Shown here: piece after piece, positions 1 to 11,117 of the stretch
How positions within the stretch are numbered: the first letter of the stretch is position 1
How the letters are laid out: every line of letters begins with the position of its first letter
DNA from: Cylicocyclus nassatus
Lineage: Eukaryota; Nematoda; Chromadorea; Rhabditida; Strongylidae
Assembly: GCA_958299035.1 (NCBI GenBank)
Contig: CATQJL010000316.1
Location: 41,652,025 to 41,716,024, forward strand
DNA: 64,000 nucleotides
Direction of reading: 5' to 3'
Made by a program: the position numbers and the translations under genes
The notes under the pieces: model-generated
The model's database searches: none
What the model was told of the DNA's origin: nothing
The model's input: the letters and a program-made list of their open reading frames with translations, nothing else

Positions 1-779
1 CCTTTTGCGTAAGAGCTACGCATGCGCAGCGTAATGGTCCTGCGTGCGGACCTCCAATGGGGTCCATTTGAGTGCCCCAGCCATACGCGCGCGAAGCTCA
101 TTGCGTTTACGGAAAAGAGAGCACGTGATTGGCACGGACCGTAAACAGCGTGAAATCCAGATATTTGGATCAGAATATGAAGCTTCCTTTTGAAGCTGCG
201 ATCCCCTCCCCGGCAGGTATGTTGATGCACGCGGCCCTCAGTGTGCTTGCGGTGCTAAGGCGGTGACTGTCGCACCATGGTTAAAGTAGTAGAGATATAT
301 GTAAAATGAATTGAAGCAGATAGTGCAAGCAACAATTCAAATTTTTTCATAGAAACTAACATATTATGCTTTTTAAAATAAGGAGTTTCCAAGTACTTCA
401 TTCCTTTCCCTTGCAAGATCAAGCAACTAATGCGACTGTTTGATACATCTCCTTCTAAAATTCAAATTTTTTCGAAATGTTATAAAACTCTTATTATGAG
501 CTATTTGGTATCCTGGCAATAGAAATTGCGCATCTTGACATACACCCCCCTCCCTAATCCTTTTCTGTATACGCTCTACATGCAGAAAGTGCAGAGTATG
601 GATATGTGTGCAAAACTTGAATTCAATCAATACCTCTTGCTACAAGGGAACCACTTTCAGTTGCACATCACAGGCTTCTATGTCAATGTCAAATTGTGGA
701 AATAATCAATTAGAGTCCAAAATCACCCACGATCATTATCTAGTAGTTGCTCTAAGTTTGTGATGTATTTTCCATATTA
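1..779. other. No gene recognised
   Basis: The first ~260 bp are GC-richer than the rest and the remainder is AT-rich. Only short open frames without family motifs are present. This could be intronic or upstream sequence of the DUF229-like gene that begins to be visible at 1869. Confidence 0.4.
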
Positions 780-1281
780 TTAGGTTGTCTCATAATTTTT
801 TACCGTTTTTACTGCAACTGCCGTCTTTTCGTACCTTTCCTTCGTCTGATGAGGCTTGGGTAATTATTCGACAGGGCAAAGCAAGTTCTACAAGATGGCT
901 ATCAAAAGTCTGTCCAATTCGTATCCCACATGAACTTTTGAGCTGAAATCTGATAGCAGTTGAAAACAAACTTTTCTGTCAAAAATCGTATCTCCCCTCC
1001 AAAGTATCTAAAAAATTCTCCATTTATTTCTAGCATATGCTTGACACGTCGCACATTCGATTGCACACTTTCCGAATTTTTTCCATAGCTAGAAATAAAA
1101 ATAAATGAGGCAAAATGGCAAACTCCGCCCCTAGACGTCCTAAGCTTCCCCCACTCTTGTGGTCGTATAGCTCATATATATAGAAGTACGACCACGTATT
1201 TGGATTTTTTGTAGGTGCCCCAGTCCTCAAGAAATGCTGATGGTTAGGATAAAAACGGTAAAAAATTATGAGACAGCCTAA
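780..1281. mobile_element. Mariner-type palindromic MITE (TTAGGTTGTCTC family)
   Basis: Long inverted ends (TTAGGTTGTCTCATAATTTT at the left, its complement at the right) are flanked by TA on both sides. TTAGGTTG-type ends and TA duplications are typical of mariner elements. About 500 bp with no transposase frame, so non-autonomous. An internal motif (gcaaagcaag..ctacaagatgg) is shared with the elements at 5574, 12673 and 40004, placing them in one family. Confidence 0.75.
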
Positions 1282-1868
1282 TAGTATAAAAAATGTCCTG
1301 CATAAATATTAGTGTGGAAAATGTCAGTGTAAGGAATTAAGCTGTAAGAAGTCTTTATGTAGACTTTTTAATGGGAAAGCAATGAAAAAAAAAGCAATTT
1401 TTTATGCAGACTACAGCAGCACTTAAAAATTCAACTTATGTTGTACACTGTTTAAAGATTGTAAATCTTTATCCTCTAATAAAACATTTCAGCTCTCATG
1501 AAATTACTTCAAAAGTTCTCCTTTTTTCTATAGCAATAAGGATTTCAGAGCTTGCTTTCAAAATCATGATGGAATATTGCGAGGAACTTCTCACAATTTT
1601 TTCGCGAATTTCAATGTATTGGGATCCCTTCTATTAAACCAATTTCAGCTTTTAACAGACATATTAAAAACCGTTGAAATTTGAAAAAAAAAGCTTACAG
1701 CTCAGGTGCACTAGGGTGCTTACTGAGTTTACTTGTTAGCAACTCACGATCAATCTTAGTGACAGCGAGATAGAAACAAAACAATCGCATACGCTTTGCA
1801 TTTTTTCGCTGATTTACATCACGCAGCTGTTGTTCCGTCTACAATCAAGTGAACGCTAAAATGTTTAG
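1282..1868. other. No gene recognised; possible intron
   Basis: AT-rich sequence leading to an acceptor (AATGTTTAG) at 1868. I looked for the upstream DUF229 exon carrying the GDHG metal-site region and did not find it here. Confidence 0.35.
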
Positions 1869-3727
1869 ACAACTGTTAATCGTAAGAGTTTGAGCAACTT
1901 CGACATTCATCAAACATTGAAAGACATAGCACTAATGCGTTTTGGAAATTCGAGGGAATCTAGAAACTATGGTCGAGGAATTAGTCTTTTCAAAGAGATA
2001 CCTGCTAACAGGTCAGTTCAAATGCCAAAAAAATTCTCACGTTTACAAGATAAAGGTGATTTGGTGCAAAAGACATTACAGAAGCTGTTTTGATGCCTAT
2101 ATTCCTGAAAACTTTTGCACTTGCTTAATAGATCGCTCAAATCTATCAAACGCAACCGTGGAATCAACAAAGGAAAAGGTTTTCAAAAATCCATTTTTGT
2201 ATTGTCTGTTTCATCGAGTCATGTTGCAGTATATATTATCAGCTATAGAAAAGTTTTTTATGGATAATAATGAAATAAGTGACTGCTTCGATCTTACAAA
2301 CGTGAGCGCCTTTCTTTCACATTTGGTTTTCAATGCATTCGTTACTAGATAACGTTAGCAAACACTGCTGCTGTACTTGGATTGAATCCCTTGGCCAGAC
2401 ATGGGTTTCGCAAAAAGGATAATGCCGCTCGCATAGAGGAGGCTAGGAGAAAGTATCCAAAAATGGATGTGAGTTGAGCTTCTTTGGAGATTTCACTGCA
2501 AAAAAACGACATTAATCATAGTTTAGCTCGACCATTTGTTTATGTATTTGTATTGTCTAAGAAATTACGTCTCAGAATCATTGACAAGGTGGAAAGAATC
2601 AAAAGCTATGCCCTTTTTTGTTTTGTGGAAATGAGAAGCGTAGCAACTCAACGGAGCAGCCGCCTATCATAGAGTTACTACAGTGGAACGTTTTAACGTT
2701 GTCAGTCCTCACAAAACATAATGTCTTGCTTTTTCCTTTGATAAATCACGCTACAACGCATGCCGCCGGAGAGTGCAAACTTTTGTGTGAAATATCATAT
2801 TTGCGAAAGGATATCCCGGAAGTATGTAAAAACTGTTCGATCACTGACATCTCTCTTCCCTCAGTCTTTGCAGCCCTGACCATTTTTTTGAACTGGGTTT
2901 ACTTAGGTCTATGGGCAAATTATCGATCGCTCTTCACTAATGTACAGTCACGGTAAGAACCTTAACGTGAATTTCGAACCATATAGCGGCATTTGGCCGC
3001 AGAAAAAAATTGAACTTTGAAAACTCTCATAACGGCTATAGATCTCACTTCAATACTATTAGCAAATTAGCACTTTACCGTAGTGCTTCATTCCCACAGG
3101 TTATGTCGAAGATGTCGTGACAAGTGTTATTTTTCAGAATTATTTGCTTGTGAGTACACCAATAAGGGCATTTGAAAAATTGCGCGGTGAATTCAATGCT
3201 TGTAAACACATTACACAAATTCTCAAATTTCTTGAGATTCTCTATACTGCCTATCTCACAATAACGATATATGCCGTCAAGTTCTACCGTAATCCTACAT
3301 TAATGGAGAGCGAACGGACATTCCTTTATACCGTAAGTAGTATGAGTCGAAGGTAGATCTGCAGAGTTGCATCTCAGGGCTGGAAAAACTTTGTGCGAAA
3401 AGAGATGTCAACGACCAGATAGAACGTTAATACTTCCAAGACATTCCATCCTATAGCATGATACGGATTTAGCTTTTCAGGAACTCAACATTCAAAATAC
3501 TTTTTCCTCTGAACATTTTGATTTAGTTTCTCTATCATGAAATTATTGTGCTATTGCAATCATCACGAGATCGACTGACTTTTCGGCTTCTATTTCGCGT
3601 GGAAGAAAAGGTGAAGGAGGGCACCTATAATGTAGTACTGGAACCGTTAGTGCAAGATGCTCCTGCAGATTGTTATGCTAAATCGGTTTTTAGTTTATGT
3701 AAATGCCTCTTTTCTACCAAATTGTAA
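1869..3727 (+). CDS. DUF229-family (alkaline-phosphatase-like) protein, C-terminal part; 7-exon model
   Basis: Spliced model with exons 1869-2011, 2082-2301, 2349-2468, 2684-2821, 2907-2952, 3100-3332 and 3527-3727. All phases agree (0/2, 2/0, 0/0, 0/0, 0/1, 1/0, 0/stop) and all junctions are GT-AG. The first three exons read FDIHQTLKDI, then RGISLFKEIPANRSCFDAYI, then ENFCTC and CFDLTNITLA. This order matches the C-terminal half of nematode DUF229 proteins (PF02995, alkaline-phosphatase/sulfatase fold), which are usually secreted or membrane-linked and of unknown substrate. The metal-binding N-terminal half is not visible, so the gene is partial or truncated. Exons 4-6 do not look like DUF229. 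The last exon contains GTYNVVLEP, reminiscent of the family's C-terminal strand. Exons 4-7 could therefore be a true extension or a second gene. The DUF229 call is fairly sure; the full chain is moderate. Confidence 0.65.
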
Positions 3728-3755
3728 AAAACTATAATGTATTTTGTGCGTAAGT

Positions 3756-3761
3756 AATAAA
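3756..3761 (+). promoter_or_regulatory. AATAAA polyadenylation signal
   Basis: AATAAA lies 29 bp after the TAA of the DUF229-like gene model, a normal spacing for a nematode 3' end. It supports 3727 as the true end of the last exon. Confidence 0.5.
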
Positions 3762-3839
3762 ACTTCGTGCTGCTTACATATGCATTTGCCAAAATAGAAA
3801 TTAAACAAAACTTTTCAGATAACTTTGATATGCATTTGA

Positions 3840-4010
3840 TGCTTCTCATTTAAAAATAAATCAAATTTCTTTCGAATAAAGGCCTTTTTGATTTATTTGA
3901 CTATCCGAATTTTCGAATAAATGGACTTTTTCGAATAATCAATTATTCGAATATATAGTCAAATATTTCGAATAAGTTATTCGAATACAAATATTGGGTA
4001 TTATAATAAT
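3840..4010. repeat. TTCGAATA-rich relic
   Basis: Dense TTCGAATA/TATTCGAA repeats followed by TATTGGGTATTATA. They resemble the subterminal arrays of the TATACTTGGGT elements at 24968 and 59087. Probably a decayed end of the same family; no second end was found. Confidence 0.5.
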
Positions 4011-4167
4011 AATATTCCTACTATAGCAAGTGGTAGCCGACCTGCTGTGCCAGCCAACCTGGAACTGCCAGCAAAGCCGCTGCAGATAGTACAGTAATTA
4101 TGCTCCTCGTCTAGAACTCTTGCAGAGAGGTTCCTTCGCACCTCTAGCGCTGAGGTGCGTTATCACC

Positions 4168-4524
4168 TTAAAGGCATTGTCCAGGTCAACTTGGGGGTGC
4201 TGGGATCTTCACACAGTGTGAGAGCACGGCTCCTGAAGGCAACAGTTCAAGTGCGATTGAAAAAGGTGGAATCTGAAGCGAGAAAATCGCGTTGTTTTGA
4301 CGTGGCGAATGCTCAAGATCTAGTGTATTGGCCACGTCAAAACTTGTCAAGGGGGCGGGATTGGAGTACCGCCCCCTTTTTTTCCAAACACGTCCGATAC
4401 GATTTTCTCGCTTCAGATTCCACCTTTTTCAATCGCACTTGGACTGTTGCGTTAGTCAGGAGCTGTGCTCTCACACTGTGTCAAGATCCCAGTACCCCCA
4501 AGTTGACCTGGACAATGACTTTAA
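4168..4524. mobile_element. TTAA-flanked palindromic MITE
   Basis: Arms 4168-4290 and 4400-4524 are near-complete inverted copies; both begin at TTAA and read TTAAAGGCATTGTCCAGG inward. Apparent long reading frames across it are palindrome shadows. The ends resemble the element at 6838-7246 (TTAAAGGCAGTGG), suggesting one TTAA-specific family (piggyBac-like target choice). Confidence 0.65.
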
Positions 4525-4550
4525 GGATAGCTTGATAACCTCAATGTCTA

Positions 4551-5213
4551 CAGGGAGTCCCAAGAAATGTGAACACTGTTTAATCGTTAATAACTCCCTT
4601 GTTTTCAAGTCTCTCGCCGAACTTGAAGGCACCATTCAGTAGAGTGAAGTTCAACCTAAATCATTATGGAGCTAATCATCGATCGCTCTTCATTACTGTA
4701 TTATTATAGAGGGAACTTCTACAAAAAGTTTAGGCCATTGAAGGCCGAATTTTGCCTCAAAACAAAACCAAACAAGCCAAGAACTCTTATACTACAATAA
4801 TACTTATACTATGGTGATGGAAGCCGCGGATTTCGAATACGAAATTTCCACTTTACTGTAACGCTTCTTTCCGAAGTTATTCCAGGCAAGTCTTGATAAC
4901 TGAATTCCCAGAATTTGCGAGAAATGTGATAACGCCATCAAAAAGCTAAAGAAACACCCGTAAAAAGTTGTGTAGTGGAATGAGCGTGCGCGAATACCGT
5001 AGTACACGACTTTTCGAGTTTTTTGAAGAAGTTTTTGTCAGATGGCATAATTCACAATGGTTCCACATGCTGGAAGTTCAAGCGATCGGTGATTCGCTCC
5101 ATACTGTATATGTTGAAACTCGTTCCACAGAATGGTGCCTCAAGTTCGGCGAAAGACTTGACAGCAAGGGAGTTATTAACGATCAAGCAGTTTCATATTT
5201 TTTGAACACCCTG
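4551..5213. mobile_element. TA-flanked CAGGGTGTCC-type MITE, copy 1
   Basis: Ends CAGGGAGTCCCAAGAAATGT and, inverted, CACCCTG are flanked by TA. Internally it has the family layout: a run like cactgtttaatcgttaataac, a tagagtgaagttcaac block, and paired ATTACTGTA motifs in opposite orientation. About 663 bp, no transposase. It lies 26 bp from the TTAA MITE at 4168-4524. Confidence 0.75.
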
Positions 5214-5573
5214 TATATCATTTTGAACAAAAATTTATTATTCCATACTATACAAATAACAATACAAGGAGTTTTCTAAAAGAACATGATCACAAGATTG
5301 AAACAAGTTGAATACCCAAAATAGCTAGAATTTGAAATCAAGAAAATCTTTGATTTTTGAAAATTTCTTCTTCCTGCTTTTAACGTCGGAGAATGGACGA
5401 AGTATATTACAGGAAAGTGTCACGGATAAGCCAGTAAAGAAAGTTTGTCAAAAATTAGTATTTCGTTACCTAGAGATGTTGAGAGCTAGATAAGCCAAAT
5501 TAGATCAAAATAAGTTGATTCAATGATGAAAGATAGAAGTCTGCCACATATGCTGATATAGAATGGACAGCTA

Positions 5574-6063
5574 TTAGGTTGTCCCATAATTCTTTACCGT
5601 TTTTACTGTAGCCGTCGCCATTTTGTATATTTCTTTCAGTTGATGTTTTTTGATCATTCGACGGAGCAAAGCAAGCTCTATAAGATGGCTATCAGGAGTC
5701 TGCCCGAATGTATTCCACTTGAAGTTCTGAGCTCAAATATGATAGCAGTCAAAAACGAACTTCTCGGAAAAAATCGTATCTCTGCCCCAAAAAATCTTTA
5801 AAATTGCCCATTTATCCTAGCATATGCTTGACACATCGAGCATTCAACTCTACACTTTCCGTATTTTTTCCATGGCTAGAAATTGAATGGAGTAAAATGG
5901 CAAACTTCGCCCCTACACGTTCTGAACTCCTCCCACACACGTGATCATATAGCTTGTACATGCAGAAGTACGATCATGTATTTGTGCCCTTTGTAAGTGC
6001 TTTAGTTCTCGACAAATGCTGATGTTTAGGGTAAAAACGGTAAATAATTACGGGACACCCTGA
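5574..6063. mobile_element. Mariner-type palindromic MITE (TTAGGTTGTCCC subfamily)
   Basis: Left end TTAGGTTGTCCCATAATTC and right end complementary (aattacgggacaccctga), TA on both sides. Internal gcaaagcaagctctataaga block shared with copies at 780, 12673 and 40004. No coding capacity. Confidence 0.72.
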
Positions 6064-6486
6064 TAGGTAATCAAAATGTCACTTCATTTGCAACATCAGC
6101 TTCAGGCTCAGGCTAACGTGAAAAATTCTTTTTTTCCCAAACATTTAAAAAAATGAAAATTAATAATAAAACATTTGGAACCCAAATCCAAAGAAGAAAG
6201 TCGTAAAAAATGCTCTACGGTTGAAAAGAACCACCCCTAATAATCGCTTCAACGGAACCGCATCTCGAAGTCTCAAGCATTCATAACAAAGTGGGTTTGA
6301 TTTTCAAGTTTTTTTTCAATGGAAAAAATCAGAAATTCTTGAAACTATAGCGTCATTACACGATTATTGCACTCTGATGACCAAGTTTATAATAGAAAAA
6401 ATTTTACCCCTGCTTATTCATTCCCGTGTTTACAAATATTTGCAAATTTTGTGTACGTTTTTTATTCACTGCATGGTCTATATGAA
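6064..6486. other. No gene recognised
   Basis: AT-rich unique sequence between a mariner-type MITE and a dispersed repeat; no family signature seen on either strand. Confidence 0.35.
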
Positions 6487-6726
6487 ATACTAGATGGCAA
6501 ACTCGGCTCCGCCCGGGACCAAACTTTGCCCCCTAGCTCAAATTTTGCAAAAAATCGATAAAATCGATATCGATCGGTAACGAAAAGTAGCCTATGACAC
6601 GCTCCCTGCCCCGGAGTATATGTGTGCCAAGTTTGGTCCAAATCGGTTCAGAAATAAAAATTTCTATCCCGCACATACGTACAGACAGACATACATACAG
6701 GCAGACATTCAGCTTTATATATAAGA
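6487..6726. repeat. Dispersed Helitron/DINE-like repeat copy
   Basis: Contains the order seen in all copies here: CTCGGCTCCGCCCGGGACCA, an ATCGATAAAATCGAT block, gtatatgtgtgccaagtttgg, a CAGACAGACATACATAC microsatellite, and the terminus AGCTTTATATATAAGATGA. This composite recurs at 28822, 31910/33531, 35150, 53660 and 57302. Class assignment is tentative. Confidence 0.6.
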
Positions 6727-6837
6727 TGAATTCTCAGCTCCTCAGGAATATGATACGAGGATATCATGCTATCTTTGAGGTTGACATCGCACCTCAGCGC
6801 GACGAGGCGCAGGAAACCTTTCCTTAGGAAAGACAGA

Positions 6838-7246
6838 TTAAAGGCAGTGGCTCGGCAAATCTCAACCTAGTCAAATTTTTGCTTACCTGGGGTTATTCAA
6901 TACGCTAATCCCGAAAATCCTCTTTAGAGAGTTTGAAAACGGCGAAAACCTGCATTTTTCGATGCCCTTCCTTCTGAAGTTGGACGAGTGGAGCAAGGCT
7001 GATGACCCTGAATCGTTGCAGGACCCAATGGTTATAGCACTGCGGCGGGCAGTCTCCATTGGTGGGAAGGAAATCCAACTCGACCGGGCGCGTAGATTGG
7101 CTTGCGCTTGTAAATATGAGAGCAGTTTTCTCGGCAAGAAAGGCATGCTGTGCAACCGGGATTGCACTGTTTTCATACTTGGGCGACAAGGAATTTACTG
7201 CGTCAAAATCCTGCGCTGTTAAGTTTTGCCGATCCACTGCCTTTAA
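6838..7246. mobile_element. TTAA-flanked element with short inverted ends
   Basis: Inverted ends TTAAAGGCAGTGG(C/A)TCGGCAAA sit exactly at TTAA on both sides. The ~400-bp interior is GC-richer than its surroundings and open for ~85-110 codons on both strands, but no family was recognised. It may be a non-autonomous element or carry a small captured gene piece. Confidence 0.5.
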
Positions 7247-9169
7247 GACGGCAAATCTATTACAGTAGCATCTACGGAGAATTTGCGAAACCTCTGGCGG
7301 CTGGCTGCGGCAGCAGTCAGCTGCAAGGGTACACTTGCAAGCCTATCTACACATACAATATGGCAAAAAGAAGAAAAACGTGATCTAAAGTTTTAAAACA
7401 TTTTTAAGCTGGGAACTGATCTACTCAGATAGTTGAAAATACTTGTGAATTCCTCATTTTGATGAGACAGAATCAGCTGAAAACGCGACCAATATGAAAG
7501 ACGACACTCTTTAAGCCTAATTGAGCAAACGCAAACCTCGCTGCAGAGGTGAAATTCCAAAGCGAGAAAATCGCTTTAGAATAAGAAAAGAAACACCACA
7601 ATGATTCGCCTAACAACAATGGTAATCTAAACAGAAAAAGCCCAAACTTGGGCTCTAATGTATCCAAATTTTTCCTACCGCCCTTCATCATGTTCAACAA
7701 ATCTGCGCTATCTCTGTCTACTATGAGCCCAATTTCGAACTTCCTTCGAACCACCTACGTTGATGGCGGAGTCATCGTGGCAATCAGCGAGACTTGGGCG
7801 TTCGCTTAGTTAGAGCTCCTGTGTATGACACTCTTTGAAAGCATGGAAAAAAGAAAGGGAATGAAACTCGGCTCAACAAAAGAACTTTCAATATTTTCTG
7901 CACTTCACTGAGTTTTTTTGTTGTTTTTGCTTGTTAATAGTTTGTACCATCACATTTTTATTGTTACTACAGAATACGATTGCCCAGGCTTGCATTCTTA
8001 GATTCTCTAACATAGTCCTTTTCTTTTTAGGTAACAAAAGATCGACTGCTGAGTAGTGTAAGAGATTGATGCAATGAAAAAACAGGTTTATGCTTTGAAT
8101 ACAAGTGAACAGTTTCATGACTTTATTGAATATAAAGCAAGATATAGGCCTGCAAAAATTTACTACTGGTTCAATTGAAAGAAAAGGGTCTTCCAGGTGT
8201 GCACGGTGTTCTTGCATGCATCTGTCAATTTTCTCCCTTCTTAGAATCTTCTTTTGTCGACGTTTTCGAGCGGTACCCTAAACAGCAGCTTTCTGTGAAA
8301 GCATCTTCAGCTGTGACCCACTCACTCTCTTTAGGCTTCAAAGGGTACACATGGCACGACTGTCGGCTCCATGCAATCACTGCATTTTCCTGAGAGGAGC
8401 GTGACGCTTTTGTATCAAAACGCGAAAGAAGCTGGAAAAGGGTTAGCTTTTGAAAGACATTGGAAATCTGCAAGCGAATTCATCGGTGATACGATTCCGC
8501 TACATTGCTTGTTCTAAACGCGGACTTCGTCCACTCAATCAAATCTTTTTGAAGGGCCCAGCATGCAAGTTCTCTGGCAGGAAGCTAGGAAGCTCATGCA
8601 TCTGGTTAAGCTGGATGCGTAGATGGTACCGGTGGTCCATATAGCGCTGGTACTTTACGATGGAGAAGTGGTGAATGGGAGTGAGACCTCTGTTAATCAT
8701 CCACCAATCCCTCACTAGCTGTTCTTTCATTTCCAACCGCAGTCCCAGTAACGGCGCCTTGCGATTCCACGGTTGTGCCAAGTGGAAGCTATACCCTTTC
8801 ATGCAGCCTTCCGCGAAGTGGTTTTAGAGAAGACGACTGTCAGAGTTGATCACAAGTCATTTATGAGAATTCTCACTTTTATTGCAACTAGAGCAGCTCT
8901 CTGAAAATCAATCATAATCTTTAGTCTCCTGCAATTTTTCACACCTAATTCTGTTCTTGCTTAATCATTCCAAAAACTTTTTCGTATACTGACTACTTCT
9001 TTCTTCTAGTCAATACATGTGCACCATGTATCAATATATGGAACTTTATGAGTAGTTTTGCATTTTTGAGTCAATCAAAGTGTTTTGCCAATCCCTCCGT
9101 CACACATTCTATAAACGATGTGGAATGCTTAATATGTTTGAGAGCTTTCGGTGTAGTTTGTGGATACTA
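7247..9169. other. No gene recognised
   Basis: Mostly unique sequence. The part around 8175-8800 is more GC-rich and open for 60-100 codons in several frames on both strands. I saw no splice-consistent chain or known motif, so it is left uncalled. Confidence 0.35.
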
Positions 9170-9692
9170 TCAGGTTGGCTAAAAAATAATTTCGTTTTAG
9201 CACAAAAAATCTTTATAAAGACTTTCTAGTTGCTCTTTAACTACGATATTTTGTGCATAAGTAGTTCAGAGCTTCTTCTATCATATATCAACTGCTCAGA
9301 TTTTAAGATTATCAGTAAGGAACAATTATGCCCCGACGAGACTAAAATTATAGAAGCTCGATTCTGCGACTTTTTTACTCTAATGGATATAGAGAATGCA
9401 ATCTGATATTTGGTTACAGACAAGTTTTCCTACTTAACGACTACCAATCAAAATTTTGATCTGCCGTTTCAAAATTATTTGAAATAACCAAATTTTCCAT
9501 TTTTGTGCTCAATGAGAAATGGGAGTTTCTCACTTCCTTGCGGAATTCATTCATAGCAAAATAAATTCTCCTTGAAGAATTTATGTTCCAATTTTCATTG
9601 AAGCGCTCTTTCAACGTACTGAATACTGGATAAAAAATTGTCTGCCTCATTATGGGAGTCGCACGACCAAAATTATTTATTAGCCAACCCAA
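9170..9692. mobile_element. Mariner-type MITE (T(C/T)AGGTTGGC subfamily)
   Basis: Left end TCAGGTTGGCTAAAAAATAA and right end complementary (attatttattagccaaccc), TA on each side. About 523 bp. The 83-codon frame along the minus strand is a by-product of the inverted arm. Confidence 0.7.
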
Positions 9693-9699
9693 TATTTGC

Positions 9700-11000
9700 T
9701 ACTAGGGGGATCAGCCCGTTCTCGACTACTTTCCATAGTAAAACATTCGAAGGAGTTGTTGCAAAGGCCACAAGAAGATCTGTATAGTTGTTTTCGACTG
9801 TACACAGTCCAGAAGAACTGTAAGAGAGGTTTTTTGTTTTTGAGCGCTCTCAAATTTTCTAGTACATCACCAAAGACGCAGTCGGGCGGTCGTGCTTCTG
9901 GACAGCCCTGAACACATATCTTTTTTACTTGAGTATGGCAAGCAAAGGCAGAAACTTCAATAGAAAGGTTAGCCGTAGGTTCCATTTTTTTCGAATATAG
10001 AAAAAGATGTATGGATGAAGTCTTAGCAGCAAGTTTTCTTTTACGATTTGAATTGAATTGCTGCGAATTTTCTCAAATGGTAGTCTATATCGGCACAAAC
10101 TTTTTGCAAAGTGGGTTACAAAGAGGGTTGTTTATTGTATCAAAAAGATGTTGTTTCTGCAAAAATAGTGCGAGCTGTTGCGGTAGGATGGGAGTATGCA
10201 TAGATGAAAATTTCAGAGAAACAAAGCAACTGAGAGCTGCATGAAGAATATCGCCGAAATCTTTTGTAAACATCAGACCAAGAAATATATTTATCGAAAA
10301 GAGATACCTAATCGATAGTGGAGAGATAGTTGTCAAGAGAAGCGTTGTCGACATTTTGAAAATCAGGCAGAGGTAGAGTGAAAACAGTCAGATTCGACAT
10401 CATTTCAAAATCAAAAAAGATAATGCTATGATCCGAAAAGCCAAGAGGTTGAAGCACAGTCACATTCAATATGTCCGAAGCAGACGAGAGCACTAAGTCT
10501 AGAATGTTACCTGCATGGGTAGGCACAGCAACATGTTGTTTCAAGAAAAAATCGACAAAAATCTAGAAACGGAGCAGAAACAGTATTGAATGACTTCATT
10601 TCTCTCCAGTCAACTAGCAGATTGAAGTTATCGAGAAGAATGGTCTGAGCATTTTCCAACAACAGGCAACTCAAGTAATCTACCAAGCTGTTATCATCCG
10701 CTCTATTTGAATTGGGTAGGCGGTAAACCATGACAAATTGCATCTTGCAACCAGATACTGGACATGATTTGTACATTCAGCGCATCTGCTTTAGATTCAG
10801 AATTTGCATCAACACTTGCGATTAGAACATTTGCTTTAACTAAGCAGCGTACTCCACCACTCCTTCTACAGCTTTTATTGGAGCAAGAGAGACAGTACGG
10901 CAAACCTCCAAGAACCTCAGAATAGAGAATTTTTGCAGTAAGCCAAGTTTTTGTTGTAAAAATAAAGTCGAGTTTTTGTTGAGAAATAAAAGATTATAGG
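9700..11000 (-). pseudogene. Decayed non-LTR retrotransposon (CR1/jockey-like LINE), endonuclease region
   Basis: On the minus strand, frames broken by shifts and stops spell an APE-type endonuclease in order: TKTWLTAKI, RSGGVRCLVKA, VMVYRLPNS, ILLDNFNLLVDW, PTHAGNILDLVLS and FSDHSIIFFDF. The last two match the end of the catalytic domain (PTR-x-NILDLV and SDH). Further down (10085-10354, 9680-9985) come an arginine/lysine-rich linker and a DGxx-like segment typical of the EN-RT spacer. No intact reverse transcriptase follows, so this is a truncated, inactive copy. Its lower end abuts the mariner MITE at 9170-9692, which may have cut it. Confidence 0.7.
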
Positions 11001-11117
11001 AGATGCAACTTCCTCAGTAGCCTTCAGATTTGCAGAAGCGCCATGCTCATCACTCGTTTCCCGAAGTACTTCGGGAAAGACTAGAGATGTGTCCACTTCG
11101 TTGCTGTACATCACCAC

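Noticed and set aside
4155..4642. Overlapping plus-strand open frames of 104-126 codons
   Set aside because: They run through a palindromic TTAA MITE and the left end of a CAGGGTGTCC MITE; no protein motif, and similar strings recur at other copies.
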